A DNA stretch of 64,000 nt from Smallanthus sonchifolius (lineage: Eukaryota; Streptophyta; Magnoliopsida; Asterales; Asteraceae), in the NCBI GenBank assembly GCA_023525975.1, contig CM042030.1, positions 23,492,350 to 23,556,349 of the forward strand, given 5' to 3'. This document shows positions 33,848 to 45,768 of the stretch, in pieces. Below the pieces are notes generated by a model that ran no database searches, was not told where the DNA came from, and saw only the letters and a program-made list of their open reading frames with translations. The stretch's first letter is position 1, and each line of letters begins with the position of its first letter. Both the position numbers and the translations under genes were made by a program.

Positions 33848-36800
33848 CGCAAGAACAAGCCAGGGCGGACCCCGACGTGGCGTCAGGTACGTTCATCCTT
33901 GACAACACTTTTTTTTCTGTGCTATTTGATTCGGGTGCCAGTAAGAGTTTTATATCTGCGACTCTTTGTAAACGAGTAAAGTAAAATGTGAGTAAGCTAG
34001 AAAAGGCCTTTAGCGTAGAAACCGCTGAGGGTAGGACTGCGAGAGTAACCGATGTAGTTGACAACTCCATGATAAAAATAGAAGGTCATGAGTTCCCTGT
34101 CAGATTGTTTGTTATGGTTTTGGGAGGGTTCGATGTCGTTTTAGGTATGGATTGGCTAACTGCAAATGAAGCGCAAATTATATGCAAACGAAAGATAATC
34201 CGACTCAAGGCTCCGGATGGTAGCAAAGTCGAGGTTCTTGGAGATCGGGACGCCCCGATGCCAAACATCATCTCGATGATTAAGGCAACATATTACTTGA
34301 GGCACGGATGCGAGGCTTATCTGGTGTACGTGATTGACAAGTGTAAGGAAGTGAAGGAACTAGACGATGTAACTGTGGTACGCGAGCATCCGGAGGTGTT
34401 TCCAGAGGATTTGCCTGGGGTACCACCCGACAGAGAGATTGAGTTCCGAATCGACTTAGTACCAGATGCCCAGCCCGTGGCTAAGGCTCCATATCGACTA
34501 GCACCAGTGGAAATGAAAGAACTTATGGTACAACTAGACGAGTTACTTGAGAAAGGATTTATCCAACCAAGCATCTCACCTTGGGGTGCTCCGGTGTTGT
34601 TCGTAAAGAAGAAAGACGGTTCGATGAGAATGTGTATTGATTATCGCGAGTTGAACAAACATACAGTGAAGAACAAGTACCCGTTACCAAGGATCGACGA
34701 CCTGTTCGATCAATTGCAAGGGGCAAGTTGGTTCTCAAAGATCGACCTTCGATTCGGGTACCATCAGTTGAAGGTGAGGGAAGAAGACATACCGAAAACG
34801 GCATTTCACACACGTTATGGACATTTTGAGTTTCGCGTAATGTCTTTTGGATTGACGAACGCCCCTGCCGCGTTCATGGATTTGATGAATAGAGTTTGTC
34901 GACCAATGCTGGATCGATCGGTGATCGTGTTCATCGATGATATCCTCATCTACTCTAAGAATGAGGATGATCACGCGTGTCACTTGAAGGAGGTATTGGA
35001 AGTTCTGAAGAAGGAAAAGTTGTATGCTAAGTTCTCCAAATAGGCGTTCTGGCTTAGGGAAGTCCAATTCCTAGGTCATGTCATTAACCCGAACGGCATT
35101 ATGGTTGACCCAGCAAAGATAGTAACGGTAAGGGAATGGGATATTCCTAAGACGCCAACTGAAATCCGCAGTTTCTTGGGATTGGCGGGCTACTATCGGA
35201 GATTCATCCAGGATTTCTTGAAAATAGCTTCGCCGTTGACGAAGTTGACTCGGAAGGAGGTAAAGTACGAATGGGGTTCGACCCAGGATGAGGCGTTTAA
35301 GGAATTGAAGGAAAAGCTAACTCAAGCTCCAGTCTTGGCCCTTCCCGAGGGCAATGAAGACTTAGTGGTATACTCTGACGCTTCGGGTCAGGGATTGGGA
35401 TGCGTATTGATGCAATGTGGGAGAGTGATCGCGTACGCATCACGGCAGTTGAAGATTCATGAAGTTAATTATCCGACTCACGATTTGGAGCTTGCTGCTG
35501 TCGTGTTCGCATTGAAAATCTGGAGGCACTACCTTTACGGGGTGAAGTTTACGATATACTCAGACCACAAAAGTTTGAAGTACTTCTTTGAACAAAAGGA
35601 ACTTAATATGAGGCAGAGGCGATGGTTGGAACTGTTGAAAGACTATGATTGTGAAATAATATACCATCCTGGAAAGGCAAACGTGGTGGCTGACGCTCTA
35701 AGCCGAAAGGATGTGCCTGCTCCTATTAGAGTGAAAGCTTGCCAGTTAGTGGTAACAGCAGATGTGATGAGAGAAATCGAAAAGGCTCAAGATGAGGAAC
35801 TTAAGGAAGAAAACATAAAGAAGGAAAGTATGGTTGGCCAACAGGACAAGTTGGAATATAACACCCTTGGTGTTAGGACACGTTTTGGACGGGTATGGAT
35901 ACCTATGGGTGACGAGCTTAGAACCAAGATCTTGGATGAGGCTCATAAGTCTCGTTACTCTATCCATCCCGGTACCAATAAAATGTACCAAGATCTGAGA
36001 AAGGAATACTGGTGGCCTGGAATGAAACGTGATGTGACGAAGTATGTAAGCAAGTGCTTGACTTGCTCGCAAGTAAAGGCCGAGCACCAGAAACCGTATG
36101 GAAAGATTCAACCACTTGATATACCGGAATGGAAGTGGGAACACATTACCATGGACTTCATAACTAAGCTACCTCGCACAGCTAAAGGTCACGATACCAT
36201 TTGGGTAATTGTGGACCGTTTAACGAAGAGTGCTCATTTCCTACCTATTCGCGAGACGTTCTCGTCGGAAAGGTTAGCGGAAGTATTTATTAACGAAGTA
36301 GTAGCACGGCATGGGATGCCTTTGACGATTGTATCTGACCGGGACACACGATTCACATCGAGGTTCTGGAAAAGATTTCACGAGGCGATGGGTACGAGGC
36401 TTAATATTAGCACAGCATACCACCCACAAACGGATGGTCAGTTCGAAAGGACCATTCAGACATTGGAAGATATGCTCCGTGCTTGTATTATCGACTCGGT
36501 GGCAGTTGGGACAGCCATCTGCCGTTAGCCGAATTCTCCTACAACAATAGTCATCACACGATGATAGGCATGCCGCCTTACGAAATGTTGTATGGGAGAA
36601 GATGTAGGACCCCGGTTTGTTGGGGTGAGATTGGGCAGAAGGAGTTAGGAAGTCTGGAAGTCGTAAGAGAAACGTCGGAAAGGTTTGATCAAATCAAGGC
36701 ACGAATGAAGGCCGCACAAGATCGTCAGAAATCCTATGCAGATAAACGACGAAGGCCTATTGAGTTTGATATTGGTGACAGAGTAATGCTGAAAGTGTCA

Positions 36801-37193
36801 CCATGGAAGGGAATCATACGATTCAGAAAGAGAGGAAAGTTAAGTCCGAGGTTTGTCGGACCATTCAAGATAATGACACGGGTTGGGGAAGTCGCTTATC
36901 GGGCGGAGTTGCCTGATGAGTTAAGTGGGATTCATCTTACTTTCCATGTATCACACTTGCGAAAGTGTTTGGCGGATGAATCGGCTCACGTACCACTTAC
37001 TGACATCGAGGTTGACAACAGCCTTAATTACATCGAAGAACCCGTGGCCATCCTTGATCTGAAGGAGAAACGTTTACGTAATAAAGTTATCCAATTGGTT
37101 AAAGTCCAATGGAAGCATCGAAAGGGATAGGAAGCCACTTGGGAAACAGAGAAGGAAATGAGGGAGTCGTACCCTCATCTATTTGACTTATGA
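33848..37193 (+). pseudogene. pol: Copy B pol: protease, RT, RNase H, integrase, chromodomain-like tail
   Basis: Protease active-site DSGAS is at 33928-33942, followed by GMDWL. RT has RMCIDYRELNK, GLTNAPAAFMDLMNR and FIDD (34930-34941). RNase H has SDAS (35374-35385), LELAAVVFALKIW, SDHKSL and ADALSRK. Integrase has HPGTNKMYQDLR, CLTCSQVKAEHQ, MDFITKLP, VSDRDTRF and GQFER. The tail is KVQWKHRKG...PHLFDL. Lesions are TAA at 33982-33984, TAG at 35041-35043 (a Cys codon in copy C), a one-base loss near 36495 in the IIDFGGSW region, and TAG at 37128-37130 where copy A has TCG. Catalytic residues are otherwise intact. Confidence 0.93.
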
Positions 37194-37233
37194 TAGGTTT
37201 CGGGGATGAAACCTATTGTAAGGGGGGTAGACT
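37193..37233 (+). other. Pre-PPT hairpin and polypurine tract of copy B
   Basis: Starts in the pol stop TGA (37191-37193): ATAGGTTTCG, loop GGGA, TGAAACCTAT (one G-T pair). GTAAGGGGGGTAGA then leads to the 3' LTR at 37234. Confidence 0.8.
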
Positions 37234-39242
37234 TGTAACATCCCAAAAAAATAAAACGACAGTTATAATAACGGAATAAACGAACGAGGCATGGCGGGTC
37301 GGGTCGGATGGGTCAGCTGGCTATAAATAGCCTATGCCACCCTTTTTCTCTCATTTGCAACTTTTAGAGAGAGAAACCGTAGAGAGAGAAAGTTGGTGGG
37401 TTGACCCGAGACTTCAGCAAAGTGTTACTCCATAACTCATGAGAAGAACCTCAGGATCAGAAACTCGATTCAGGTAACGATCCGACCTAAATCTGAGTTT
37501 TAGTTCGTTTTTGGGTTTTTCGGGTTTTGGGTGAAAAGGTAAGGTTTGAACGGATGAAACTGAAAGATAATCATGGATTTGAGTTCCTTAATGGAAAACG
37601 AACGTTTTGAATGCAACAGGTTCGGGATCTTGACATGATCAGACCCGAATGCGAAAGTTAGGGTTTTTCGCGAAGAACAAGTCGTGCGCACTTGCTAAGT
37701 GCGCACGGAGCAGGTCCTGCGCACTTGCTAAGTGCGCAGGAGGAGGGACCTGCGCACTTGCTAGGTGCGCAGAAGGAGGGACCTGCGCACTTGCTAAGTG
37801 CGCAGGAAGCATGGTCTGCGTACTTGCTAAGTGCGCAGGCAGCAGGGTCTTCGCACTTGCTAAGTGCGCAGACATCAGAACTGATTAAGTGAACTCAGTA
37901 TGTTAGAATGGTTAAACCGTTAGAGTCGGGATTGGTCTGATGTGTATTTAACTAATCAATTCAGATCCGAAGTGACGTTGTTGGACCTTCGTTTAGGACA
38001 ACCCATATTAGCGTATCAGGTGAGTTCTAGAGCCCTCTTTTAAATGTTTTGTTAAATGTTTTGGGCTGGTGTGCATACTTACTAAATGGTGTTTTAACGA
38101 AATGATGTTTAAACGAAATGATGTTTTAACAAAATGATGTTTTAACGAAACGATGTTTACGAAAGGAAAGGTTATGAAGTGTTTTTGCCAAAAAGGTTTA
38201 CGAATGTTTATGAACGGTCTAAATGAGGAAGTGTTTAATGAAAAGGGAAAGAGGTAAAGGTTTAAAGAAGTCATTACAAATCTAATCTGTCGAATGAATG
38301 GAATTGACGAATGAAGTCTGGGAATGTGATTCCCAGCCTTGTGGTAGATTATGGACAGCGAGCCATAGTTACCATAAGAACAACAGGGCAGTGTGTTGGT
38401 GGCCTGTCGATGATTTTGATGTTGTACAACTGGTAAGGGAGTAACGACGGTTACTCGGGTGATGACGATCATCCTAAGTGAAAAGGGTAAAGGAAATCAA
38501 TGACGGCGATACGTAATGGTTGATTTCCAAAGGAAAGATGCGTGTTGGGCAATGACGGCGATACGTAACGGTTGACCCCACGTAATGAATGGTTGGGCAA
38601 TGACGGCGATACGTAACGGTTGACCCCACATAGTGTATGGTTGTGGCAATTACAGCGATACGTAACAGTTGCCCACAACACCAAAGGTTCCTTCGGGGAC
38701 ACTGTGACGCGTAAAGTAAAATGCAGAATAAGATAACGATAAGGTATGACTTAAATGAATGTTAAAAGTTTTAATGAACGATGCGTTTAACGGTGTTTAT
38801 GATTATGATGTTGATGATGATATGGGTACGAACCCTTTTTAAAGATGTTAGATTATTACATGCTTTTGTGAAAGGTTTACTAAATGAATGATACGTTTTT
38901 GGCAAATGTTGATGTTAAATTTTTATGAAATGCTAGAACTCACCAGCGTAGCTGACTTTTTAGTATGCACATTCAGGTTAAGGCAGGTACGGACGGTGGA
39001 CGGTGGACGGTGATGCTTGGCAAGCGAGAAGAGTTACCCGGTCGATCATGAAGACTGGCATCCCGTTATGAGTTGTTTATGTTAAGTTTATGTATTTGAC
39101 AATGTACGCTTCCGCATGTATGAACAAGTTTTTAGTTATGTTGAATGAATGATTCCGCTGCGTTATTTGATATTCATGTTTAAGAACTGTTTGTGAATGA
39201 GTAAATCCAACGAGTGAGGCCTCCCGGGTTTGGGGCCTTACA
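37234..39242 (+). mobile_element. 3' LTR of copy B (2009 bp)
   Basis: Same ends as the 5' LTR. TATAAATA is at 37322-37329, the donor-like GT at 37474, six palindromes at 37684-37871, the minisatellite at about 38498-38680, and the acceptor-like AG at 38975-38976. It is shorter mainly because of one fewer palindrome unit. Confidence 0.94.
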
Positions 39243-39247
39243 ATATG

Positions 39248-40205
39248 AAAATGAATTATGAATAAAGAAAGAAGCGTATGATTTTAAAGAATGAATGAAA
39301 GAAGGACATAACGTAAAAGAATGAAATCTTGCTTTATATTACGTATATATTGCATGTTACGAATGAATGTAAATGTTATAAACCCTTCTATAACAACGGC
39401 TACTTCGGTAGACGGACGACCACGTGACTAATTTGCAACCGGGATAAAAACGTTCCTTCGCAAGCTAGGACGTATGAAAAGGTATTAATGGACGGTCGAA
39501 GCAAATGCCTTAACTAAAGTAGAATGGTTGCATACATAATGGTCGCGTGGGAAACGGATGCCCTAGGGCAGACGGACAAAATGACGGACTATGACGGTAG
39601 GACGGTTTAAGAGCGGACGGACAAAGGTTGTCGGACGGATTAATGAATGACGGACGGTTTTCTAGAGCCGGACGGTAATGAAATGGGCTACGACGGTAGT
39701 TCTGACTGCGATGTCTTCGTGACATTCGCGACAAGTATGACGGGTTGATCTCCCTTAAGATTATGGCCAATAAGTGTTCTCTTAAAAAGAAAGTATGTAT
39801 GTACATATGTATATACCCTCAATGAATGTTATGTGAGAACAGTAAAGTAAAGAATATTTAAAAGTATGAATATATATATATATATACATTATATTCATGA
39901 TAAGGTAAATATTATGTATGATTGTCTTTAAACTAGAACTCACCAGCGTTAGCTGACTTTTAGTATACATTTCAGGTAAAGGAAGAAAAGGTCGTGCGGT
40001 GGCGTAAAGGTTACCGGACACAAGACTGACATCCCACTTTAATATATGTGTTAAGACTTCCGCTGTCAAGTTATGTTATATTATGTTATTGAATGACGAA
40101 TGATTTGTAATTGAATGATGAATGTCTTTAATTTACGTTCAGTATTTATGACTATGTTTATGAGTAAATCCAACAAGTGAGGTTACCCGGGGAAGGGGCC
40201 TTACA
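39248..40205 (+). mobile_element. 5' LTR of copy C, right part
   Basis: Continuation of the C LTR after copy B and its TSD. It contains a GACGG-rich stretch (39540-39680), a short (TA)n near 39868, the CAGC-GTTA-GCTG module near 39946 and the LTR end GGGGCCTTACA at 40205. Confidence 0.93.
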
Positions 40206-40208
40206 AGT

Positions 40209-40220
40209 TGGTATCAGAGC
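40209..40220 (+). other. Primer binding site, copy C
   Basis: TGGTATCAGAGC three bases after the LTR end, the initiator tRNA-Met complement. Confidence 0.9.
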
Positions 40221-40322
40221 AATAGTTTGAGAGATTTAGACATCCCTAAATGTCTAGACTCAAACTGATTATGGGACCCACGCACGGATGTCAGTATGGG
40301 TAACCAACGCCAACGCAGCACG

Positions 40323-40545
40323 GTAAGTAAGTACTAAGGTTAATGCTCTTGGATAAGAATAGATACCTTAACTTAGAACAAATAGATGTCAATGTCACAA
40401 CCCATTTGAAGAGTTTTGAACCCGAAAAGCAATGTAAATTAGTAATAACAAACCGGTCACTGTAATTAATAATTTACCTTGCCCGTACTGTTCCAAACTA
40501 TGATTTGAAGAAATGACATTGATGTATTCCCTTTATAACTATCAG
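40323..40545 (+). other. Possible leader intron before copy C gag
   Basis: Donor-like ACG|GTAAGTAAG, close to the plant consensus, and acceptor-like CTTTATAACTATCAG bracket 223 bp. The acceptor is 14 nt before the gag ATG at 40560. Size and position parallel the pair in copy B. Confidence 0.45.
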
Positions 40546-40559
40546 GAAATTAAGAATTT

Positions 40560-42072
40560 ATGGCTGGTGGAGGAAGAACAGGACGACGAGGCGGTCGCAC
40601 TGGCCGAGTAGGTAGACCTCCATTGAAGCAAAGACATGAAGAGGAAGAGAGTGTGCACTCAAAACACACTGAGAGTGTGCACGAAACAGAGGTGACACCA
40701 ACTGAGAACGATAGTCCAGGGCCTATACAGTTAGAACCTGAAGTTAGAGATGCTATTGCCCGCGAGGTCGTACTTACTCTGAAGAACATATTGCCTGACC
40801 TACTATCTGAGGCACTAAAGAAAAGTAAAGAAGAGGATGAAGGGAACAATGAAGAGAAAATTTATGACAGTGACGGGGATGAAGTAAAAGTGGCAAACAA
40901 GCAATCGTGGGTGTACTTACAAAGGATTCAAGGACGGAGACCCACCTAAGTTTGATGGAACCAAGGATTCGGTGGCCACGTTCGAGTGGGTCGAGAGGAT
41001 GAACGCTGTCATTAACATCAGCGAGTGTCGACCAGACCAAGCTGTTAAGTACGTTGCTCATTCTTTCACCAACGAAGCACTAAGATGGTGGAGGAACATT
41101 CAAAGAACTAAGTCACCCAATGCTATCAACAAGATGACTTGGGAAGACTTGAAAAAGCTCATAATTCAAAAGTTCTGCCCACAGAACGAGATTGATTGTG
41201 TGGAGAACGAGTTCCTAAACTTCAAGGCTGGCAGCAAGACTCATCGCCAGTATACACCAAGATTAAATGAACTAGCTCAACTAGTACCACACCTGGTGGA
41301 AACTGAAGATCGTTTGATCAAGTACTATGTCAAGGGATTGCCACAATGGGTCCGTGTTCATGTAAAAGCTAACCTACCCTCGACCTTCGAGTCGGTAGTC
41401 AACCTGTCTGGAATCGTCTACGACGATTATGCCAATGAGGACCCGGCACCTGAGACACAAAAGAGAAAGTGGGAGAACCCGTCTAGAGGCACCGGAAAAG
41501 GGAAAGAAACAGTTGAAATTAAGAAACCAAGGTTGGACGGATATGAAACATGCAAGAGATGTGGAAGGCAACATCTGGGCGAGTGTCGAATCGGCACCAC
41601 CGTGTGTTATAAGTGCGGGAGGCCGGGGCACTACTCCCGAGATTGTTTGAAGGACGTCAAATGTCAAGTATGTGGATTGTTTGGACATCTAACAAAGAAC
41701 TGCAGGAAAGCCGGCCAATCTGGTTCGGGAAAGGAGAGGGAACAGGAACAACAAAAGGCAAGGACACGGGCCTATGCCTTAACTAAGGAAGAAGCAAGGG
41801 GAAATCCTGATGTCGTGTTAGGTACGTTTCTAGTTAATGATGAACGTGCTGCTATTTTATTTGATTCTGGTGCTAGTAAAAGCTTCATATCAAATGCATT
41901 TAGTCGTAAACTGGATTGCACTATCAACACCATAGTAAAGGCCTTTAGCGTACAAACTGCCGTTGGTAAAAATTCGGCAGTATTCCAAGTAACAGAGGAT
42001 TGCATCATAGAAATAGAGGGACATAAGTTTCCTTCTAGATTATTCCTTCTAGATTATTCCTTCTCACCATAG
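40560..42072 (+). pseudogene. gag: Copy C gag and protease start
   Basis: The ATG at 40560 begins MAGGGRTGRRGGRTGR, a basic N-terminus. An acidic stretch and the frame break near 40905-40925 follow, so the capsid region (KFDGTKDSVATFEWVERMNAV, RWWRNIQRTKS, KFCPQNEIDCVENEFLNFKAG, THRQYTPRLNELAQLVPHLV) is in another frame. Zinc knuckles are CKRCGRQHLGEC, CYKCGRPGHYSRDC and CQVCGLFGHLTKNC. Protease DSGAS is at 41863-41877 in the same frame. The reading ends at TAG 42070-42072 because a 14-bp unit (CCTTCTAGATTATT) is present twice at about 42031-42058, shifting the frame before the GGFDIVLGMDW motif. Confidence 0.9.
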
Positions 42073-45000
42073 GAGGATTCGATATAGTATTGGGTATGGA
42101 TTGGCTAGCTGCCAACGAAGCTCAAATCATATGTAAAAGTAAGAGGATACACCTCAAGGCTCCAACCGGCAGCCCAATTACGGTTTATGGGGATTGGAAT
42201 TGCACGATGCCGAACATCATCTCGATGATTAAGGCCGAAAGTTACATGAGGCGCGGTTGCGAAGCTTATCTGGCATATGTTATTGATGATAGAACGAAAA
42301 TGAATGAACTCAAGAATGTACCCGTGGTGTGCAACTTTCCGAAAGTATTCCCTGAGGATCTACATGGGTTACCACCAGATCGGGAAATAGAATTTCAGAT
42401 TGATTTACTGCCAGGAGCTGAGCCCATTGCCAAAGCCCCCTACCGGTTGGCTCCGTCAGAAATGAAAGAATTGATGTCTCAACTAGAGGAACTAACCGAG
42501 AAAGGGTTTATTAGACCGAGCATCTCACCATGGGGCGCTCCAGTACTATTTGTAAAGAAGAAGGACGGCAGTATGCGCATGTGCATCGACTACCGCAAAA
42601 TGAATAAGAGAACAGTAAAGAACAAATACCCACTACCTAGAATAGACGACCTTTTTGATCAACTGTAAGGTGCGAGTTGGTTCTCAAATATCGATCTTAG
42701 GTCGGGTTACCATCAGTTGAAAGTAAGAGAAGAAGACGTACCAAAGACCGTGTTTCACACGCGTTATGGGCATTATGAGTTTCTCGTGATGTCCTTCGGA
42801 TTGACCAACGCACCAGCAGCGTTCATGGATTTGATGAATAGAGTATGTCGACCAATGTTGGATCGATCGGTGATAGTTTTTATAGATGACATACTAGTGT
42901 ATTCAAAAGCGAGGGTGATCACCACAGTCACCTAAGAGAGGTTCTGGAGGTGTTAAAGCAGGAAAAGTTATACGCAAAGTTCTCCAAATGCGCGTTCTGG
43001 CTTAGGGAAGTCCAATTCCTAGGTCACGTAATAAACCCAAACGGAATCATGGTAGATCCTGCAAAGATCGAAACAGTAAAGGAATGGAACGTCCCAAAAA
43101 CTCCAACAGAGATATGAAGTTTTCTGGGATTGGCAGGCTACTATCGAAGGTTTATTCAAGATTTCTCAAGGATGGCCTCGCCACTAACTAAACTGACACG
43201 GAAGGAAGTGAAATATGAATGGGGTCAAACACAACGCGTTTGAGGAACTTATGGCACGATTAACCCAAGCTCCAGTCTTAACACTACCTGAGGGAAATGA
43301 AGACTTGGTAGTCTACTCTGACGCTTCAGGGCAGGGTTTAGGGTGCGTACTCGTGCAACGAGGAAAGGTAATTGCTTATGCATCGCGGCAACTAAAGATT
43401 CACGAGGTTAACTACCCAACACACGATCTAGAATTAGCAGCAGCAGTTTTCGCGTTGAAAATATGGATACACTATCTGTATGGAGTTAAATGCACCATTT
43501 ACTCCAATCACAAAAGCCTGAAGTACTTTTTCGAACAAAAGGAATTAAACATGAGACAAAGGAGATGGTTAGAGCTACTGAAAGACTATGACTTTGAGAT
43601 ATTGTACCATCCAGGCAAGGCAAACGTAGTGGCTGACGCTTTAAGTTGAAAGGAAGAATCGGCACATATCCGGATCAAAGTGTGTCAACTGATTATAACA
43701 CCAGACTTGATGGGTGAAATATCAAAGGCATAAGATGAAGCACTGTTAGAAAGAAATGTGAAACGGGAAAGAATAGTAGGACAACAAGGGAACTTAGATG
43801 CAAATGCATATGGAGTACGAACTAGGTTTGGCCGGATGTGGATACCTAGGATTGGCGAGCTTAGAGCCAAAATACTCGATAAGGCCCATAAGTCTCGCTA
43901 CTCTATCCACCCCGGGACAAACAAAGTGTATCAAGACTTGAAGAAAGAGTACTGGTGGCCTGGCATGAAGAGTGATGTGACTGAATACGTGAACAAGTGC
44001 TAAACGTGTTCACTAGTTAAGGCCGAGCACCAGAAACCATGCGGTAAAATGCAACCTTTACCTATACCGGAATGGAAGTGGGAAGAGATCACAATGGACT
44101 TCATTACCAAGCTACCGCGAACAGCTAAAGGCAATGATACCATTTGGGTGATCATCGACCGTTTGACGAAAAGTGCTCACTTCTTGCCAATACATGAGAC
44201 TTCTTCGTCAGAAAGACTAGCAGAAGTATTTATCAAGGAAATTGTGAGCAGACATGGTATGCCGCTGTCAATTGTGTCCGACAGGGATACTAGATTCACA
44301 TCAAGGTTTTGAAAGAAATTCAATGAAGCAATGGGCACTAGACTGAACATCAGCACCGCTTCCCACCCCCAAACCGATGGACAATCGGAAAGGACCATTC
44401 AGACCTTGGAGGACATGCTCCGGGCCTGTATCATTGACTTCGGTGGGAGTTGGGACAGCCATCTACCATTGGCAGAATTTTCATATAACAACAGCTATCA
44501 CACAACTATTGGCATGCCACCGTTTAAGATGTTGTATGGGAGGAAATGTAGGACCCCGGTTTGTTGGGGGGAAATTGGACAGAAGGATTTTGCAAGTCTC
44601 GAAGTGGTCAAAGCTACTTCCGAGAAATTTGATCAAATCAAGGCTCGAATGAAAGCCGCAAAAGACAGACAGAAATCATACGCGGATAGGAAAAGGAGGG
44701 ATTTAGAGTTTCAAGTAGGGAACATGGCACTATTGAAAGTATCACCGTGGAAAGGAATCATTCGGTTCAGAAAACGTGGCAAACAAAGTCCAAGGTTTGT
44801 CGGACCTTTCAAGATTTTAGCGAGAGTGGGTCAAGTTGCTTACAGACTCGACCTACCTGTTGAGCTTAGCGGAATACACCCTACGTTCCACGTGTCACAC
44901 CTATGCAAGTGCCTAGCTGACGACACAGCTCACATACCTTACGACGAGATCGAAGTGGATAACAGTCTAAATTATATAGAGGAACCGATAGCCATTATTG

Positions 45001-45125
45001 ACCGAGCTGAGAAACGACTACGCAATAAGTCAATCCCATTAGTAAAAGTACAATGGAAACACAGAAAGGGTTCAGAAGCTACTTGGGAAAAAGAAGACGA
45101 AATAAGAGGACTATATCCCCAGCAG
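42061..45125 (+). pseudogene. pol: Copy C pol: RT, RNase H, integrase, chromodomain-like tail
   Basis: RT (RMCIDYRKMNK, GLTNAPAAFMDLMNR, FIDD), RNase H (SDAS, LELAAAVFALKIW), integrase (HPGTNKVYQDLK, MDFITKLP, VSDRDTRF, GQSER) and KVQWKHRKGSEATWE are all present. Stops: TAA 42666-42668, TGA 43115-43117, TGA 43647-43649, TAA 43731-43733, TAA 44001-44003 and TGA 44310-44312. There is a frameshift near 42909. The RNase H motif that reads SDHKSL in copy B is SNHKSL here, losing a catalytic Asp. The normal PHLFDL end and stop are deleted, so the last frame runs into the LTR (to 45173). This copy is clearly older or more decayed than B. Confidence 0.92.
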
Positions 45126-45154
45126 TCTCGAAACCTTTCTAAGGAGGGTAGACT

Positions 45155-45724
45155 TGTAACATCCCAAAAATAATAAAACGAATAAACATAGCGAGACCGG
45201 TGACTTAGTCAGAATATTTAAACAAAAGGGAGCGGGCTTGGGCTCGGCTTCAATGGGCCGGGGGAAGCCCAGGCATATAGGAGGCAAGGCAGCCCTCTTC
45301 TCTGCTCATTTCCCCACTCACGCAAGTTCTAGAAAGAGAGAGAAGAGAGCTCGGGTCTAGAGAGAGAAAGTGACGGATTAACTCGAGAATTCAGGAGAAC
45401 GTTTATGCTGTGCTCGTGACCATCTTCTCCGAATCAGGAATCCAATCCAGGTAAGCGTTCGATCATAATCTGTGTTTTTATGATTTTTTTAGGATTTTCG
45501 GTTTTAGCCCAATAGATGACGATTTTGCGGATGAAACTTTAAAATGAGCTTAGGTATAGCATCTAGAATGAAAACCGAACGTTATGATCTAAGAAAAATC
45601 GAGATATTGGCACGATCAGATTCGCATGGAGAAACTTCAGATTTTTGGGGAAGATGATATGTGCAGACCCATCGAAACTACATAGTTTCGATATATATAC
45701 AGACCCATCGAAACTACCATAGTT

Positions 45725-45768
<44 letters not shown>

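Larger units (their letters stand above)
30245..39242 (+). mobile_element. Ty3/Gypsy retrotransposon copy B, complete structure
   Basis: An 8998-bp element: 5' LTR 30245-32279, PBS 32283-32294, gag-pol 32610-37193, hairpin/PPT 37193-37233, 3' LTR 37234-39242. TSD ATATG is at 30240-30244 and 39243-39247. The target is the C 5' LTR, making this the innermost and probably youngest insertion here. Coding is broken by at least four stops and two frameshifts. Confidence 0.96.
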
